From an uncultured Clostridia bacterium (GTDB lineage Bacteria > Bacillota > Clostridia > Christensenellales > UBA1242), in contig CALWMK010000007.1 in assembly GCA_944381825.1 (NCBI GenBank), forward strand, positions 1-45,624: a stretch of DNA of 45,624 bases. Reading direction: 5' to 3'. The position numbers and the translations under genes are program-made. This document shows positions 43,826-45,624 of this stretch, piece after piece; the stretch's first letter is position 1; each line of letters starts with the position of its first letter. The notes below the pieces were generated by a model. The model was given only the letters and a program-made list of their open reading frames with translations. It ran no database searches and was not told the origin of the DNA.

Positions 43826-43854
43826 TTTACAAAACTTTTTATGTGTGATATAAT
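43826..43854 (+). promoter_or_regulatory. trpS promoter
   Basis: TTTACA (43826-43831), a 17-bp spacer and TATAAT (43849-43854) with TG extension. AAAGGG before the ATG gives the SD. Confidence 0.7.
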
Positions 43855-43895
43855 TTAACATAATTAATATATAAAATTTAAAAGGGTTAATATAC

Positions 43896-44888
43896 ATGGC
43901 AAAAACAATTGTTACAGGCATAAAACCAACTGGCATTGCACATATTGGAAATTATTTTGGAGCAATAAAACCAGCAATAGAACTTTCCAATAAAGAGGAT
44001 TATAATTGTTTTTATTTTATTGCAGATTATCATGCACTTACTACTGTAAAAAACAAGCAAGAATTAAAAGAAAATTCGTTTAAAATTGCATGTATTTGGC
44101 TTGCCTGTGGGCTTGATCCAAACAAGGTTACCCTTTATAGGCAATCAGATGTTCCACAAGTTTGTGAACTGTCTTGGATTCTTTCTTGTATAACTGCAAA
44201 AGGATTTATGAATAGAGCTCATGCATATAAAAACATTGTGGAAAAAAACAAAGAAATTGGCAGCGAAGAGGATGATGGAGTAAACATGGGGCTTTTTAAT
44301 TATCCTATTCTAATGGCAAGTGATATTGTTCTATTAAATTCAAATTATGTTCCAGTTGGAAAAGACCAACTTCAACATATTGAAATTGCAAGAGATATGG
44401 TTAAAATTTTCAACAAAACATTTGGCAACTCTTTGATTATGCCATCCGCCATTACTGAAAAAGAACAGGCAATAATTTTAGGAACTGATGGACAAAAGAT
44501 GAGCAAAAGCTATGGAAATATTATTCCAATTATTTGCGAATCAAATCAACTTCAAAAACTGATTTCAAAAATTGTTACAGACAGTTCATTGCCAAACCAA
44601 CCCAAAAATACAAATTGCACAATATTTAATTTGTATAAACTTTTTGCCAATGAACAAGAAATAATGTCTTTTGAAACTGAGTTTAAAAAAGGAATTTCAT
44701 GGGCAGAAGCAAAAAAAATTCTTTTTGAAAAAATGGATTCTTTTTTAGAACCTATAAGACAAAAGTATTTATTCTACTTTAACAATCCCCAAATAGTGGA
44801 AGAAATTCTTTTAAAAGGGGCACAAAAAGTCAGACCAATTGCAGAGGAAACGATTACAAGGGTAAAAAAGGCTGTTGGACTAAAATAA
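43896..44888 (+). CDS. trpS: tryptophanyl-tRNA synthetase
   Basis: This 330-residue class I synthetase charges tRNA-Trp. The HIGH motif appears as 'GIAHIGNYFGAIKP' (H16), and KMSKS as 'DGQKMSKSYGN' (~201-205). Other family strings are 'NSNYVPVGKDQLQHIEIARD' and 'FYFIADYHALTT'. Standard length for the bacterial enzyme. Its leader shows no obvious T-box. Confidence 0.95.
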   Translation: MAKTIVTGIKPTGIAHIGNYFGAIKPAIELSNKEDYNCFYFIADYHALTTVKNKQELKENSFKIACIWLACGLDPNKVTLYRQSDVPQVCELSWILSCITAKGFMNRAHAYKNIVEKNKEIGSEEDDGVNMGLFNYPILMASDIVLLNSNYVPVGKDQLQHIEIARDMVKIFNKTFGNSLIMPSAITEKEQAIILGTDGQKMSKSYGNIIPIICESNQLQKLISKIVTDSSLPNQPKNTNCTIFNLYKLFANEQEIMSFETEFKKGISWAEAKKILFEKMDSFLEPIRQKYLFYFNNPQIVEEILLKGAQKVRPIAEETITRVKKAVGLK

Positions 44889-45320
44889 TTAATTAAATGA
44901 TAATTTAATTAGTAAATGGCAGAGGCAAACGGAAGTATGGTTTGCTAAAAATAATTTTGTTTTTAATTAAGTTGTATAAATAAACGAAAGAGAATAAAAA
45001 TTGTCTTTGAAAGCATAAAAATAGCCAGCTTTTCCACCTGACAATTCATTATAAAATTGTATATTTAAGCAATATTTTATGCCTTTGATTTATACGAAAA
45101 CAATGCTACGATAGAATTTATAGCAAAAACAAATTTATAAGGAGTTACTGTAATTTTGATTAAATCTATTAACTAGATTAAATTCATTTTCCGTGTTCAT
45201 ATCTTTTTGTATTTAAGCAATGAAATGATTTTTTGTTTTACAATTTGAGTGGATACAACAAACTCTGAAAAACCTTTGTAACAAAAATAAAAGAACCATA
45301 TATTAGAATACAGTTCTTCG
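44889..45320. other. intergenic region with no gene seen
   Basis: 432 bp. One short hairpin GCAAAC/GTTTGC occurs near 44938-44957. No coding frame with a usable start, no terminator with T-run and no recognisable RNA were found. Confidence 0.5.
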
Positions 45321-45413
45321 TGGCGGAGAGTGAGGGATTCGAACCCTCGTGTCGAATTTCTTCGACAAACGCATTTCGAGTGCGCCTCGTTATGACCTCT
45401 TCGATAACTCTCC
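45321..45413 (-). tRNA. tRNA-Ser (anticodon CGA)
   Basis: On the minus strand the gene begins GGAGAG and ends CTCTCC GCCA, so the CCA end is encoded. The anticodon loop is CTCGAAA, with anticodon CGA. A long variable arm (TGTCGAA-GAAA-TTCGACA) and T-arm GAGGGTTCGAATCCCTC are present, as expected for a class II tRNA-Ser. 93 nt. Confidence 0.95.
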
Positions 45414-45554
45414 TTATGGTTCTTTGTGAAATTTATAAATTATCTTTTTGTTTAAGTGTTCCTTCTTTTATCCTAAAAAAGATTGATAAAATATTGTTGC
45501 CAAATTCCTAGTAAAGTATAAATCATTTTAATAATAATTGCAAATATCTTTTAT

Positions 45555-45605
45555 TATATTATCGGAAGTTTTGTCTGCAAGCGACGGAGTCATTTGCAAG
45601 CAAAA
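45555..45605 (+). repeat. interspersed palindromic repeat, copy 2
   Basis: Identical over 51 bp to 27588-27638. The bases after it (ACTGATGTTAATTCAAA) also resemble 27706-27723, so the shared element is larger than 51 bp but cut by the window end. Confidence 0.8.
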
Positions 45606-45624
45606 CTGATGTTAATTCAAACAG

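Noticed and set aside
45320..45511. 63-residue open frame
   Set aside because: It is the antisense translation of tRNA-Ser, the familiar GFEPS-type artefact.

Overview
This is a chromosomal replication-origin region from a very AT-rich, spore-forming, low-GC Firmicute (Clostridia-like). The evidence is dnaA-oriC-dnaN, a parAB pair with four perfect parS palindromes, a clear Spo0A, a SpoIIP-type amidase, AddAB recombination nuclease instead of RecBCD, and poly-A/T-rich intergenic DNA. An uncultured gut Clostridia lineage is plausible, but the exact lineage cannot be read from the sequence.

Layout. (1) 1-6.8 kb is an accessory island. It holds a ribbon-helix-helix-like gene of the type seen in conjugative elements, a striking array of seven covarying hairpins, a BcgI-like restriction-modification operon (controller, fused nuclease-methylase, specificity subunit), a membrane coiled-coil protein and a decayed HExxH-protein pseudogene. 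(2) 7.1-11.1 kb carries a cation:proton antiporter, spo0A, a membrane protein and an alpha/beta hydrolase. (3) 11.4-17.1 kb is the origin: dnaA, oriC with DnaA boxes, dnaN, rpmH, rnpA, yidD, yidC and jag, all on one strand. (4) 17.1-24.9 kb carries mnmE, mnmG and rsmG. The usually adjacent mnmE and mnmG are split by a barnase/barstar toxin-immunity locus with broken duplicate toxin tips, and by a frameshifted M16 peptidase gene. (5) 25-28 kb is parA-parB followed by 1.1 kb of repeat-rich non-coding DNA holding the four parS sites. (6) 28-38.3 kb is cvpA, ftsH, a membrane-anchored protein, addB and addA. (7) 38.3-45.6 kb carries an Ig-like surface protein, tmk, a ferritin-like protein, two lipoproteins, an RNHCP-domain protein, spoIIP, trpS, tRNA-Ser(CGA) and a copy of a palindromic repeat also present in the parS region.

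How the parts fit: DnaA/DnaN start and support replication, ParAB-parS segregates the origin, and RpmH/RnpA/YidD/YidC/Jag serve ribosome and RNase P assembly and membrane insertion. MnmE/MnmG/RsmG modify tRNA and rRNA. Spo0A and SpoIIP point to sporulation. The best candidates for something undescribed are the hairpin array at 694-1100 and the barnase/barstar cassette locus at 19.2-20.8 kb with its multibranched terminator. Several genes also look leaderless, with a -10 hexamer a few bases before the start codon and no Shine-Dalgarno.
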